Below the pieces are notes generated by a model. That model was not told the DNA's origin and did no database searches. It saw nothing but the letters and a program-made list of their open reading frames with translations. A stretch of DNA of 64,000 bases, taken from positions 1 to 64,000 of the forward strand of contig QUJQ01000008.1 of the NCBI GenBank assembly GCA_003480725.1. The letters are read 5' to 3'. Source of the DNA: Clostridiaceae bacterium AM27-36LB (GTDB lineage: Bacteria > Bacillota > Clostridia > Lachnospirales > Lachnospiraceae). A program made the position numbers and the translations under genes. This document shows, piece by piece, positions 23,651 to 31,624 of the stretch (position 1 is the stretch's first letter; every line of letters begins with the position of its first letter).

Positions 23651-24010
23651 TTATTGTTCATCTTCCCACCCCATCTCCAACTCGTCCAAAAGCGAATCCT
23701 GCGGAAGCGAGGCAAACACATCATTCTCAACCGCACAGCGTAAAGAGTCTGTATTTCGTTTCAGTACATCCGATGCAGAAACAGCAGAAACCTGATAAAT
23801 GCCTTCCTCCAGATGCTTACGCAAAAACACATAACTATGTTTCGGCAGGTTCAAATCCAGCATGGAGCAGCTGCGTTCTCCATTCTCCATGCGGCTGACA
23901 TGCTGCTTGCTTGCCAGTCCCAGGCGAACTGCCAGTTCCTCCTGCGTAATGCCACGGGAAGTGCGAACATCGTGAAGTCTCTTACCAAACTCTTTTGCGT
24001 CAAAATACAT
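23651..24010 (-). CDS. XRE-family HTH regulator with atypical C-terminal half
   Basis: 119 residues. ATG 24010 follows AAGGAGAAACGT. Residues ~8-50 form a Cro/CI-type HTH (FGKRLHDVRTSRGITQEELAVRLGLASKQHVSRMENGERS). The usual fourth and fifth helices are cut short at CSMLDLNLPKHSYVFLRK and replaced with an unrelated acidic tail, suggesting an internal deletion or fusion. It stops 29 nt before the start of the next HTH ORF. Both appear to be leftovers of mobile-element control genes. Confidence 0.55.
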   Translation of the reverse strand: MYFDAKEFGKRLHDVRTSRGITQEELAVRLGLASKQHVSRMENGERSCSMLDLNLPKHSYVFLRKHLEEGIYQVSAVSASDVLKRNTDSLRCAVENDVFASLPQDSLLDELEMGWEDEQ

Positions 24011-24261
24011 ACGTTTCTCCTTCCGCACAGCCGGTACAGAACCGGACCAGCGAAAGGTCAAAAAAGAGCCACATGACGGTGAAGAAAAAATCCTGTGCCG
24101 ATAAAACAGAACATGGTGTATCCCATAATTCTGTCTCATGCGGCATTCGGAAGACTTCGCCTGTCAGCGGCTCCACAGCACATCTATGACTTATAAAATT
24201 GTGTTAATAGGGTTATTTATTGTCATCTCAACCATTCAAACACGAATAGTAGAAAAAGGAT

Positions 24262-24658
24262 GGGATTATCTCCACCCGTGGATTGAAAGAGGATGCCTTT
24301 CTCTACGGCGAGCAGTATATCCTTTCGGCGGTCATGCACGCCGACGCGCCATGTCCGACGCGCGGAGCAGGACGTGTACCACTATCACCTTCATGTGGTC
24401 TACATTCCCGTCGTGGAAAAGCAAATCCTGTGGTCGAAACGCTGCAAGGATAAATCGCTGGTGGGTACGCTCAAGAAAACTGATTGCAAAGCTCAAGGCT
24501 GAGATTGACAGTTTGAAACAGGAAATTTCTGATTATAAGTCTGTCCACAGCAAGCTCCGTGCGGCAGAATTGGAGCGTGAAAATACGTAGCTACGTCGGA
24601 AAGTCCACAGCTATGAGGATGTAATTCAGCGTAATAAAAGGGTTTTAGGGCTTCGTTG
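24262..24658 (+). pseudogene. Degenerate mobilization (plasmid recombination/Mob) gene remnant
   Basis: Pieces of a Pre/Mob relaxase are readable in different frames. LKEDAFLYGEQYILSAVMHAD at about 24282-24345 is followed, after a frameshift, by EQDVYHYHLHVVYIP and EKQILWSKRCKDKSLVGT, whose HYHLH is the HUH-like metal-binding motif. A coiled-coil tail (AKLKAEIDSLKQEISDYK) ends ENT, a TAG nonsense codon at 24588, then LRRKVHSYEDVIQRN to a TGA. Multiple lesions make it non-functional. Its 3' end overlaps the convergent histidine-kinase gene. Confidence 0.68.
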
Positions 24659-25796
24659 ATTGTTGCGTTGGCAACTCCACCGCAATGGTAGTGCCCTTCT
24701 CCGAACTTTTCTCTACCCAAACGGAGCCGCCGTGGAGGTCGGCGATCTCCCATACCAGTGAGAGCCCCAGTCCTGCGCCACCGTATTCCCGGCTGCGAGA
24801 CTTGTCCACCCGGAAGAAGGGCTGGAAGATACTGCGCTGATACACCTCCGGGATGCCGAAGCCGGTGTCGGAGACGCGGAGCAGGAGCTTTTCCAACTCC
24901 TGAGTGACAGAAACCTGTACCGAGCCGCCCGGCCGGTTGTACTTGACAGCATTCTCCGTCAGGTTGAAGATCAGCCGGTAGATCAGTGCATCGCTGCCGG
25001 TCATAATGCCGTCGCCCTCCGTCGTCAGAGTGACGTCGAGCTTATCTGAGAGCGGCGCGAGATCCGTGAAGATCTCCTCGACCATGGGGGCGAGCTGGAG
25101 CTGCTCGTTCCGCGCCACCTGCCGCAGATTGCTCATTTCCAGCAGTGTCCTTGTCATCTGCGTCAGCCGCTCCGTCTGCTCGCGCAAAAGAGTGAGGAAC
25201 TCCGCCGTCTCCGGCCGCACATCGGGATGCTCCACGGAAAACAGCTCCAACTGCGCCTGCATTAGTGCCAGTGGCGTGCGCAGCTCGTGGGCGGCGTTGC
25301 CGGTGAACTGCCGCTGGGCGGAAAAGGCGTTGTTCAGCCGCTCCAGCATTTGATTGAACGAGCGGCTCAGCTGCCTGAACTCCGAAATAGCATCTTCATC
25401 GATCCTCATATCGGCAAGATTGTTCAGCTGCACCTGCTCCACCTGCGAGGTAAAGCTGCGCAGGGGCTTGAGAGCGCGTCCGCTGACGAAATAGGCGAGG
25501 ATGCCGCTGAGCAGCGTTACCGCCGCCGTGATGTACCAGTTGGTGGTGCGGAAGCGCCCCTGCACCCCATCGACAATGATCGTCAGATTCTCGTCAGGGG
25601 CTATGAGCTGCGGGTCAAAGCTCGCCGCTCCGCCATCATTCAGGATCACCGTGCCGCCGCCTTGTAAGCTGTCCGCAATGGTGTCCATATAGTACACACC
25701 GGAGGAGCACAGCAGCAAATTCATGGCCACGCAGGTGATGCCGATGAGTAGGACAGTCAGCAGCGTGATGCGCCACTGCAGGGAAAGCCGCTTCAT
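24645..25796 (-). CDS. Sensor histidine kinase (OmpR-type partner)
   Basis: 383 residues. Two transmembrane helices (near residues 10-30 and 88-105) bracket a short ~55-residue extracytoplasmic loop, then HAMP, the H-box AAHELRTPLALMQAQLELF, N-box NLTENAVKYN, G1 DTGFGIP and G2 GGAGLGLSL. It overlaps its response regulator by 4 nt (25793-25796). The small sensor loop is outside the membrane, the compartment where the divergent MsrAB/TlpA lipoproteins act, so it may sense oxidative or metal stress there. Strong G+C bias compared with neighbours at 22-24 kb. The last residues overlap the mob remnant. Confidence 0.9.
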   Translation of the reverse strand: MKRLSLQWRITLLTVLLIGITCVAMNLLLCSSGVYYMDTIADSLQGGGTVILNDGGAASFDPQLIAPDENLTIIVDGVQGRFRTTNWYITAAVTLLSGILAYFVSGRALKPLRSFTSQVEQVQLNNLADMRIDEDAISEFRQLSRSFNQMLERLNNAFSAQRQFTGNAAHELRTPLALMQAQLELFSVEHPDVRPETAEFLTLLREQTERLTQMTRTLLEMSNLRQVARNEQLQLAPMVEEIFTDLAPLSDKLDVTLTTEGDGIMTGSDALIYRLIFNLTENAVKYNRPGGSVQVSVTQELEKLLLRVSDTGFGIPEVYQRSIFQPFFRVDKSRSREYGGAGLGLSLVWEIADLHGGSVWVEKSSEKGTTIAVELPTQQSTKP

Positions 25797-26470
25797 TCCT
25801 CCTCACCTCCCATCAGATAGCCCTCGCCGATGCGGTTGCGGATAGGGTCATAGCCCAGCACGGCGCGGAGCTTTTTGCGCAGGGCGGAGATGTGGACGCG
25901 AATGGAATTGCTGAAGCTGTCCACGCTGTTGTCCCAGACATGATCCATGAGCTCCTCCTGACTTACCGGCCGCCCCTGATGTACCATCAGGTACTCGAGT
26001 ATCCCCGTTTCCTTGCGGGTCAGCATCAGCGTCTGCCCGTTGACAGTGGCGGTACGGGAGCGGGTGTCAAAGGTCAGACCGCCGCAGGTCAGCAGTACAT
26101 CCTGCTGGGTGAACTGCCGCAATGTCAGGCTGCGGATGCGAGCCTCCAACTCCGCCAAGTGGAAGGGCTTTGCCAGATAGTCGTTGGCCCCGGCGTCCAG
26201 CCCCTCGACCTTGTCATCCACCTCGCTGCGGGCGGAGAGGATCAGCACCCGCGTCTCCCGGTCGGTCTGCCGCAGGGTGCGCAGCACCGTCATGCCGTCC
26301 TTTTTCGGCAGATTCAGATCAAGAAGCACCAGATCGTAGTGCTCCACGCCTAGCAGCTCCAGAGCCTTTTCCCCGTCATAGCAGTAGTCCACGCTGTAGG
26401 CCAGCCGCCGCAGACTGCGAACGATGGTCTCGCACAGGGCGCGTTCATCTTCAATTACTAAAAGGTGCAT
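25793..26470 (-). CDS. OmpR/PhoB-family response regulator
   Basis: 225 residues. Receiver domain with phospho-acceptor Asp in LVLLDLNLPKKDG (about residue 51), Lys in YLAKPFHLAEL, and a C-terminal winged helix ending LRKKLRAVLGYDPIRNRIGEGYLM. Transcribed first in the two-gene operon. A GTTAAG-N8-CTTAAC dyad in the divergent intergenic region is the likely target site, placing both its own genes and the redox cluster under its control. Confidence 0.93.
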   Translation of the reverse strand: MHLLVIEDERALCETIVRSLRRLAYSVDYCYDGEKALELLGVEHYDLVLLDLNLPKKDGMTVLRTLRQTDRETRVLILSARSEVDDKVEGLDAGANDYLAKPFHLAELEARIRSLTLRQFTQQDVLLTCGGLTFDTRSRTATVNGQTLMLTRKETGILEYLMVHQGRPVSQEELMDHVWDNSVDSFSNSIRVHISALRKKLRAVLGYDPIRNRIGEGYLMGGEEE

Positions 26471-26538
26471 GAGAGTCCTCCTTTTTATTTCTTCGTTTTT
26501 GTGTTGCTTTCATTATAGCAAAAACAGATAAGGTTTGT

Positions 26539-26586
26539 GTTAAGTTTTCGTTCTTAACAGAGACTTTAACTCTCCCGCGCTATAAT
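26539..26586 (+). promoter_or_regulatory. Divergent control region: dyad plus -10 element
   Basis: Perfect inverted repeat GTTAAG-N8-CTTAAC (26539-26558) followed by TATAAT (26581-26586) on the plus strand. No good -35 sits at 17 bp, which fits an activator-dependent promoter driven by the adjacent response regulator. Confidence 0.5.
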
Positions 26587-26617
26587 GGGGGCAGAAAATC
26601 GGAAAGGGTGATGAAAA

Positions 26618-26764
26618 ATGAGCTACGGGAAAAAGGCCGCGGCGCAGATCGTGCTGCTGATGGCCGGAGCCGCCATGCTGTGCTTTGGTGTCTGGCGGGG
26701 CGAGGCGGCGACAGTGCTGAGCAAAGCAATTAAATTATGTCTGGAGTGTGTGGGCATTGGGTAA
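26618..26764 (+). CDS. CD1871A-family CXXC-motif peptide
   Basis: 48 residues: basic N terminus (MSYGKKAAAQ), one hydrophobic helix (IVLLMAGAAMLCFGVW), then the C-terminal CLECVGIG giving a Cys-x2-Cys pair next to the membrane. This matches the small CD1871A family that accompanies NapH-like polyferredoxins in clostridia. GAAAGGGTG precedes the ATG. Its 3' end overlaps the next gene, implying translational coupling. The vicinal cysteines suggest a thiol-redox or metal-cluster role, but no function has been shown that I know of. Confidence 0.8.
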   Translation: MSYGKKAAAQIVLLMAGAAMLCFGVWRGEAATVLSKAIKLCLECVGIG

Positions 26765-27665
26765 AAAGTTTTCAGGCGTTTCACAGACCATGTCCCGCTT
26801 CCGGGGCTGGATTCAGGCGGGGGCGACGCTGCTGACCAACCTGCATCTGCCGAACTTTCAAAAGGGCGGACTGTATCAGGGGGCGGGGAAGACCGTCTGC
26901 GTGCCGGGACTGAACTGCTACTCCTGTCCGGCGGCGTCAGGGGCCTGCCCCATCGGGGCGTTTCAGGCGGTGGTGGGCTCGTCAAAGTTCAGCTTCTCCT
27001 ATTATATCACAGGCTTTCTCATTTTGCTGGGAGTCCTGCTGGGACGCTTTATCTGCGGCTTTCTATGCCCCTTTGGCTGGTTTCAGGAGCTGCTGCACAA
27101 AATCCCCACGAAGAAGCTTTCCACAAAAAGGCTGAAGCCGCTGACATACCTGAAATACGCTGTCCTGCTGGTGATGGTTTTCCTGCTACCGGCGTTCCTT
27201 GTGAACGATGTTGGCATGGGAGACCCGTTCTTCTGCAAATACCTCTGCCCCCAAGGCGTGCTGGAGGGAGCCATCCCGCTGTCCCTTGCCAATTCCGGCA
27301 TCCGGGCGGCGCTGGGCAAGCTGTTTACATGGAAATTCAGCATCCTGCTGTCGGTGATTGCGCTGAGCGTACTGTTCTACCGACCGTTCTGCAAGTGGCT
27401 CTGCCCGCTGGGCGCGTTCTACGCGCTGTTCAACCGGGTGTCCCTCTTCCAGATGAAGGTGGATAAGAATAAGTGCGTTTCCTGCGGGAAATGCGCCAGA
27501 GCCTGCAAGATGGATGTGGATGTGACGAAAACGCCCAACCATACCGAGTGCATCCGCTGCGGAATGTGCATCCGCGCCTGTCCGACGAACGCCGTGTGCT
27601 TCCGTTACGGCTTCGGCAACGGGAAAGAAACAACAAAGAAAACAACGATGGAGGAATCAAAATGA
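26757..27665 (+). CDS. NapH/CcoG-like membrane polyferredoxin (4Fe-4S binding protein)
   Basis: 302 residues with about five transmembrane helices. Two membrane-proximal CP motifs of the NapH/RdxH type are present (FICGFLCPFG and FCKWLCPLG; also FCKYLCPQG), along with an N-terminal CVPGLNCYSCPAASGACPIGA. The C-terminal soluble part has two 4Fe-4S clusters (CVSCGKCARACKMD and CIRCGMCIRACPTN). Such proteins move electrons from cytosolic donors across the membrane. TTG 26757 is preferred, with GGAG at 26743-26746; GTG 26748 and ATG 26790 are alternatives. It ends ATGA-coupled to the TlpA gene, supporting a common electron path. Confidence 0.88.
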   Translation: MGKKFSGVSQTMSRFRGWIQAGATLLTNLHLPNFQKGGLYQGAGKTVCVPGLNCYSCPAASGACPIGAFQAVVGSSKFSFSYYITGFLILLGVLLGRFICGFLCPFGWFQELLHKIPTKKLSTKRLKPLTYLKYAVLLVMVFLLPAFLVNDVGMGDPFFCKYLCPQGVLEGAIPLSLANSGIRAALGKLFTWKFSILLSVIALSVLFYRPFCKWLCPLGAFYALFNRVSLFQMKVDKNKCVSCGKCARACKMDVDVTKTPNHTECIRCGMCIRACPTNAVCFRYGFGNGKETTKKTTMEESK

Positions 27666-28621
27666 ACAGGAAGAGAATTTTTGCACTGGCTTTTGCCGTG
27701 CTGATGGTGCTGGCCTTGGCGGCCTGCGGCATGAAGAACAATGACAAGATGGGCGACATGAGCGGCAACGGCTCCGCCATGACTGGCGAGCCGAAAAACG
27801 CCGAGGAGGCGCTCGCCCTGCACAAGGATCTACTGGAGCGGGAGAGCGCGATCCTGTCGGAAAATACCGAGCTGTGGGAAAAGGTCTTTATGGAGGCTGA
27901 CAAGGGCATGGCCATGATCGAGGACGGGAAAAACTACGGCGACTTCCTGCTGGATACCGTCGAGACCGCTAAAGAGCAGTTCACCGACAAGGAGTATGAG
28001 TGGCTGAAGGAGTCAGCCACGGAGATCAGCAATATTGAAAACAGGCTGACCGAGTTGGAAGAGAAGTATCCCGAGATCATGCAGAAATCCATGGACGGCG
28101 ATATGAGCATGCCCGCGGGCAGCGACACGAGCAACCCTCCCGACGACGGCAGTATGCAGAAGTTCCCCGCCTTTGAAGGGAAAGATCTGGACGGCAACAC
28201 GGTGAAGAGCGACGAGCTGTTCTCCGCCAACGCCGTCACCGTAGTGAATTTCTGGTTCACCACCTGCGGTCCCTGCGTGGGCGAGCTTTCCGAGCTGGAT
28301 GCGCTGAACAAGGAACTGGCGGAGAAGGGCGGCTCCCTCATCGGCGTCAACACCTTCACGCTGGACGGCGACGAAACGGCAATTTCCGAGGCGAAGGAGG
28401 TGCTTGCCAAGAAGGGCGCGACCTATCAAAACATCTATTTCGGCTCCGACGGCGATGCCGGTAAGTTTATGGAGAATGTCTTCGCCTATCCAACCACCTA
28501 TGTGGTCGACCGCAGCGGCAATATCGTGGGTGAACCCATCGTAGGCGCCATCACGGAAAAGAAGCAGGCGGAGACGCTGCAAAAGCTCATCGACCAGGCT
28601 CTTGCCGCCGATATGGGCTGA
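27662..28621 (+). CDS. TlpA-family thiol-disulfide oxidoreductase lipoprotein
   Basis: 319 residues. Lipoprotein signal with lipobox LALAAC (Cys ~21), a helical, Met-rich linker (residues ~40-160), then a thioredoxin-like domain with the active site [11 protein letters not shown] (Cys-Gly-Pro-Cys) and the cis-Pro segment YPTTYVVD. It acts outside the membrane as a reductant, most likely for the following MsrAB. The ATG overlaps the previous stop (ATGA). The helical middle part is unusual for TlpA proteins and may be a docking domain. The longer ORF from 27473 lies inside the polyferredoxin gene and is ignored. Confidence 0.88.
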   Translation: MNRKRIFALAFAVLMVLALAACGMKNNDKMGDMSGNGSAMTGEPKNAEEALALHKDLLERESAILSENTELWEKVFMEADKGMAMIEDGKNYGDFLLDTVETAKEQFTDKEYEWLKESATEISNIENRLTELEEKYPEIMQKSMDGDMSMPAGSDTSNPPDDGSMQKFPAFEGKDLDGNTVKSDELFSANAVTVVNFWFTTCGPCVGELSELDALNKELAEKGGSLIGVNTFTLDGDETAISEAKEVLAKKGATYQNIYFGSDGDAGKFMENVFAYPTTYVVDRSGNIVGEPIVGAITEKKQAETLQKLIDQALAADMG

Positions 28622-28658
28622 TAAACGAATTTATCTTCTCAGGAAGGAGGGATACACC

Positions 28659-29771
28659 ATTTATCGGAGAGTATTGCCGCTTCTGCTCACCGCGGTACTG
28701 CTGCTGAGCGGCTGCGCTGCCGGGCAGAAAAATATGCCGCAGAAAACGGACGAGAAGGAAATGACCGGACAACCCTCTGATATGTCCGGTGAAGGAAGCA
28801 TGTATATGGATACCACGGAAAATGTCATATATCTGGCGGGCGGCTGCTTTTGGGGCATGGAACAGCTGATGCAGTCCATCCCCGGTGTCATCAATGCCGA
28901 GAGCGGCTATGCCAACGGCACCTGCGAGGCGGACGCCGATTACAAGACCGTCTGCAAAGGGAACACCGGCTTCCGGGAGACCGTGCGGGTGGAGTATGAC
29001 CCCGGGCAGGTGAGTCTCGACGCCCTGCTGCTGGCCTACTTCTATGTGATCGACCCCACGGTGGAGAACCGGCAGGGCAACGACCGGGGCAGCCAGTATC
29101 AGACCGGTGTTTATTACACCAACGAAAGCACGAAGGAAACGGTGGAGCGCATCGCAGAGATCGAGCGGGAACGCAGTGAAAAGTTCTTCGTGGAGATAGG
29201 CCCACTCAAGAACTATTACCCCGCCGAGGAGTACCACCAGAACTACCTCGAGAAGAACCCGAACGGCTACTGCCACATCCCGCGCGCGGAGATGGAGCTG
29301 TTTTCCCGGCTGCGCATCGATCCGGGCGACTATCAGAAGCCCGCGGCGGAATCCATCCGGGACAAGCTGACGGCGGAGCAGTACTGTGTTACGCAGGAGA
29401 GCAGCACAGAGCGCGCTTTCACAGGCGAGTTCTGGGATAAGTTTGAAAAGGGCATCTATGTGGATGTCGTCACCGGCGAACCGCTCTTTTCCTCCACGGA
29501 TAAGTACGAGAGCGGCTGCGGCTGGCCGGCTTTCACAAAGCCCATTGAAGAGCCTGCCGTGGTGGAACTGGAGGACCTGAGCCACGGCAGGCGCCGTACA
29601 GAGGTCAGAAGCCGTGCCGGAGATTCTCACCTTGGTCATGTGTTCACCGGCGATCCAGAGTCCCCCAATGGCGTGCGCTACTGCATCAACAGTGCGGCCC
29701 TGCGTTTTGTGCCTTACGCAAAGATGAAAGCAGAGGGTTACGGATATCTTCTGTATCTGTTCGAGGAATGA
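28659..29771 (+). CDS. msrAB: Bifunctional MsrA-MsrB peptide methionine sulfoxide reductase lipoprotein
   Basis: 370 residues. Signal peptide with lipobox LLLSGC, MsrA domain with GGCFWGMEQ catalytic Cys, YAN and [14 protein letters not shown] motifs, then MsrB with [20 protein letters not shown] and [11 protein letters not shown] (catalytic Cys). It repairs both sulfoxide epimers in exported proteins. The expected start is Met-Tyr-Arg-Arg, but the codon at 28659 is ATT, 8 nt after GGAAGGAGG. No ATG, GTG or TTG lies at a suitable distance: TTG 28602 starts inside the TlpA gene and TTG 28671 is 20 nt from the site. A rare ATT start or an ATG-to-ATT mutation are the two readings. Confidence 0.9.
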   Translation: MYRRVLPLLLTAVLLLSGCAAGQKNMPQKTDEKEMTGQPSDMSGEGSMYMDTTENVIYLAGGCFWGMEQLMQSIPGVINAESGYANGTCEADADYKTVCKGNTGFRETVRVEYDPGQVSLDALLLAYFYVIDPTVENRQGNDRGSQYQTGVYYTNESTKETVERIAEIERERSEKFFVEIGPLKNYYPAEEYHQNYLEKNPNGYCHIPRAEMELFSRLRIDPGDYQKPAAESIRDKLTAEQYCVTQESSTERAFTGEFWDKFEKGIYVDVVTGEPLFSSTDKYESGCGWPAFTKPIEEPAVVELEDLSHGRRRTEVRSRAGDSHLGHVFTGDPESPNGVRYCINSAALRFVPYAKMKAEGYGYLLYLFEE

Positions 29772-29798
29772 GTTCGCATAATACAATGATATAATAAG

Positions 29799-29834
29799 CA
29801 GCGGCCCAATCATTATGAACCGGGCCGCTGTCGT
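29799..29834 (+). terminator. Terminator-like hairpin after msrAB
   Basis: Perfect 9-bp stem CAGCGGCCC (29799-29807) / GGGCCGCTG (29822-29830), followed by a poor T-tract (TCGTTTA). Confidence 0.5.
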
Positions 29835-29850
29835 TTATGCTCATGTCGGT

Positions 29851-29939
29851 TTATTCAAACAGGACGTTCAGCTTGCTGTTCAGAATCAGATCGGCATAAG
29901 CAAGCAGGTCGTTGTAGATCAGATAATCCAGCTCTGACC
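29851..29939 (-). pseudogene. C-terminal gene fragment (minus strand)
   Basis: An uninterrupted frame ends at TAA 29851 and reads SELDYLIYNDLLAYADLILN before a C-terminal LNVLFE. It has the look of the tail of a conjugative-element accessory protein. Upstream (above about 29939) it runs into a different fragment on the other strand, so only this tail survives. No family is assigned. Confidence 0.4.
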
Positions 29940-30014
29940 GATGCCTACTGGATTGCCAAAGAGAACAATAAAAAATACGCCCCGAAAACGAGGCGTAAAA
30001 AATCCGATCAGTGA
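29940..30014 (+). pseudogene. C-terminal gene fragment (plus strand)
   Basis: DAYWIAKENNKKYAPKTRRK followed by KSDQ and TGA at 30012-30014 reads like the basic C-terminal tail of a larger protein, with no start in reach. Together with the opposite-strand fragment ending at the same junction it marks a rearrangement point. An ACGCC...GGCGT hairpin lies inside it. Confidence 0.4.
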
Positions 30015-30045
30015 TATTTATCGTACACACTTTTCGCTATACTGT

Positions 30046-30112
30046 AATGTCTACTGAACAAGTGCCCAATTTTCGCTCAGAACAAAAATTGGGTGCTTGT
30101 TCAGTAGACATT
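30046..30112. repeat. 67-nt nested palindrome
   Basis: Outer arms AATGTCTACTGAACAAG (30046-30062) and exact complement (30096-30112); inner arms CCCAATTTT (30065-30073) and AAAATTGGG (30085-30093); a 2-nt mismatch (TG/TG) separates them; loop 11 nt. Too long and too symmetric for an ordinary terminator. It could be a MITE or joined insertion-sequence ends. Confidence 0.6.
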
Positions 30113-30278
30113 AGAGAGAGGTCAAAATTCATACGATTCGGCAAGGAAGATGAACAGTGTCCTTTTGCGATGCCGCTTCCGAAAGATTGCAGCTTCACTT
30201 CTTAACGAAGAATTTAAGTTAAATCTGTTAAACTGTTATAGTCCCATCAAAAATACAAACAGGAGAAAAATTAACCGT

Positions 30279-31067
30279 ATGATGAAAAAAAGATATTTCG
30301 CTATTCCCATTCTTGCAATCGCACTGCATTTTTTGCTGTCCAATCTGTTGTATTTCCTTGTGGAAAGGCTCGTTTTGGATGTTTTTCATATCCCCCCGCA
30401 GCAATTTATGAAACACTCATATTGGGGCGAGATTTTAATCTACGCTGTTCTTATCCTCGTATTCTTCACGCTCTATAAACTGCTTTGGAGGAAAGAGATA
30501 AGTGAACCGCGCACAGCGACAAATTTCAAAGATGTGCTTGGCAGTCTGGTCGTGGGATTTGGCATTTGCGGAATCTCCGGTCTTTGGATCATGCTGGCAG
30601 AACAGCTTCCCTCACTTCAAAAAAGCGTTGAGGCAATGAACGCCGGTGCTGAAAATATTGCCGGCGGAAATGCATTTGGAACATTTATGATTGCGGTGAT
30701 TGCTGCACCTGTTGTAGAAGAAATTCTATTCCGCGGCATTGTGCTTCGCTCCATACGGAAATTCTCCCCCGTTTGGGCCTCGATTCTAATATCATCTGTA
30801 CTCTTCGGCGTTTATCACCTGAATATCGTGCAGGCTGCCTATGCCACCCTTATGGGCATTGCCGCAGGAATCCTTTACGAGAAGAAAAGGAACCTGCTGT
30901 TTCCCATCCTCGTGCATTTCGCAAACAACCTTATTACTATGCTGCAGGGCTTTGCACCATCCGAAGTGAATGAACTGATCAGCATTTTTATTCTGATCAT
31001 GATCGCTCCGGCAGGGTATATCGTCTGCCGCTCACTCCGACAGGACAAAAGAGCAGATAGTATGTAA
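30279..31067 (+). CDS. CPBP-family intramembrane glutamic endopeptidase (Rce1/Abi-like)
   Basis: 262 residues with about eight helices. Catalytic motifs of the CAAX/CPBP family are intact: VVEEILFRGIVLRSI (motif 1, EExxxR), FGVYHLN (motif 2, with His) and VHFANNLI (motif 3, H-x-x-x-N). Members process membrane peptides or prenylated substrates, and in Firmicutes often confer self-immunity to bacteriocins. ATG 30279 has AGGAGAAA upstream; the ORF extends to 30150 but without a start signal. It sits between the palindrome and a broken transposase, so it was probably acquired horizontally. Confidence 0.85.
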   Translation: MMKKRYFAIPILAIALHFLLSNLLYFLVERLVLDVFHIPPQQFMKHSYWGEILIYAVLILVFFTLYKLLWRKEISEPRTATNFKDVLGSLVVGFGICGISGLWIMLAEQLPSLQKSVEAMNAGAENIAGGNAFGTFMIAVIAAPVVEEILFRGIVLRSIRKFSPVWASILISSVLFGVYHLNIVQAAYATLMGIAAGILYEKKRNLLFPILVHFANNLITMLQGFAPSEVNELISIFILIMIAPAGYIVCRSLRQDKRADSM

Positions 31068-31105
31068 GGGGTTTATACAATGTATAAAGCATACAGCGGC
31101 ACAGT

Positions 31106-31425
31106 GTGGACCCTGTTGTGCTGTTCAAAATGGTGTTGATTCAGCATCTGTACGGCGTGCCGTCCTTGCGGAGAACAGCGGATGAGATCAGCGCAAATAT
31201 CTGCTGCCGTTGGTTTTTGGGATATACGCTTCAAGAGGAAACGCCGCATTTTTCCACGGTGAGTTATAATTTCCGTCATCGGTTTACCTCAGAAACCGTG
31301 GACCAGGTCTTTGCGTGGATACTGGAAGAGGTGGCGGAAGCGGGATATCTGTCCTCCAAGGCGGTTTTCATAGACGGGACCCACATCAAGGCCAACGCCA
31401 ACACGAAAAAGCAACTTTTTGAAAT
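31106..31425 (+). pseudogene. Truncated IS1182-like transposase (N-terminal part)
   Basis: DPVVLFKMVLIQHLYGVPSL, then WFLGYTLQEETPHFSTVSYN and EAGYLSSKAVFIDGTHIKAN correspond to the N-terminal third of an IS1182-type transposase, including the first catalytic Asp (IDGTH). After KKQ at about 31410 the reading continues into unrelated DNA. The first codons and the DDE remainder are absent, so the element is dead. Confidence 0.78.
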
Positions 31426-31436
31426 AACGTACCTTC

Positions 31437-31463
31437 GAGGAGCCTGTATTGGCTCCTCTTTTT
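31437..31463 (+). terminator. Intrinsic terminator
   Basis: Perfect stem GAGGAGCC (31437-31444) / GGCTCCTC (31451-31458) with a TTTTT tract after it. Confidence 0.75.
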
Positions 31464-31497
31464 GTTGCAAATTGTGCAGGCGGCGCTTGCATAATTA

Positions 31498-31569
31498 TCA
31501 GCCTAACATCTGTATGTGGTAGAGCTTCACTTTTTCCTCGAACGTCAGTCCCGGATCTGTTTGTTGTAA
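31498..31569 (-). pseudogene. C-terminal gene fragment
   Basis: QQTDPGLTFEEKVKLYHIQM, then LG and a TGA, reads as a ~23-residue tail of a lost gene on the minus strand. A stop codon upstream at 31567 or non-homologous sequence limits it. It belongs to the debris field between 29.8 and 31.6 kb. Confidence 0.3.
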
Positions 31570-31624
31570 AATAAAAATGTAGTTGCAAAAAGGACTTGCA
31601 AAAATTATTTTGTGTTAAAAAATC

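Noticed and set aside
28587..29813. 408-residue open frame antisense to msrAB
   Set aside because: Opposite strand of a strongly G+C-biased gene with intact MsrA and MsrB motifs; no motif or start signal of its own.
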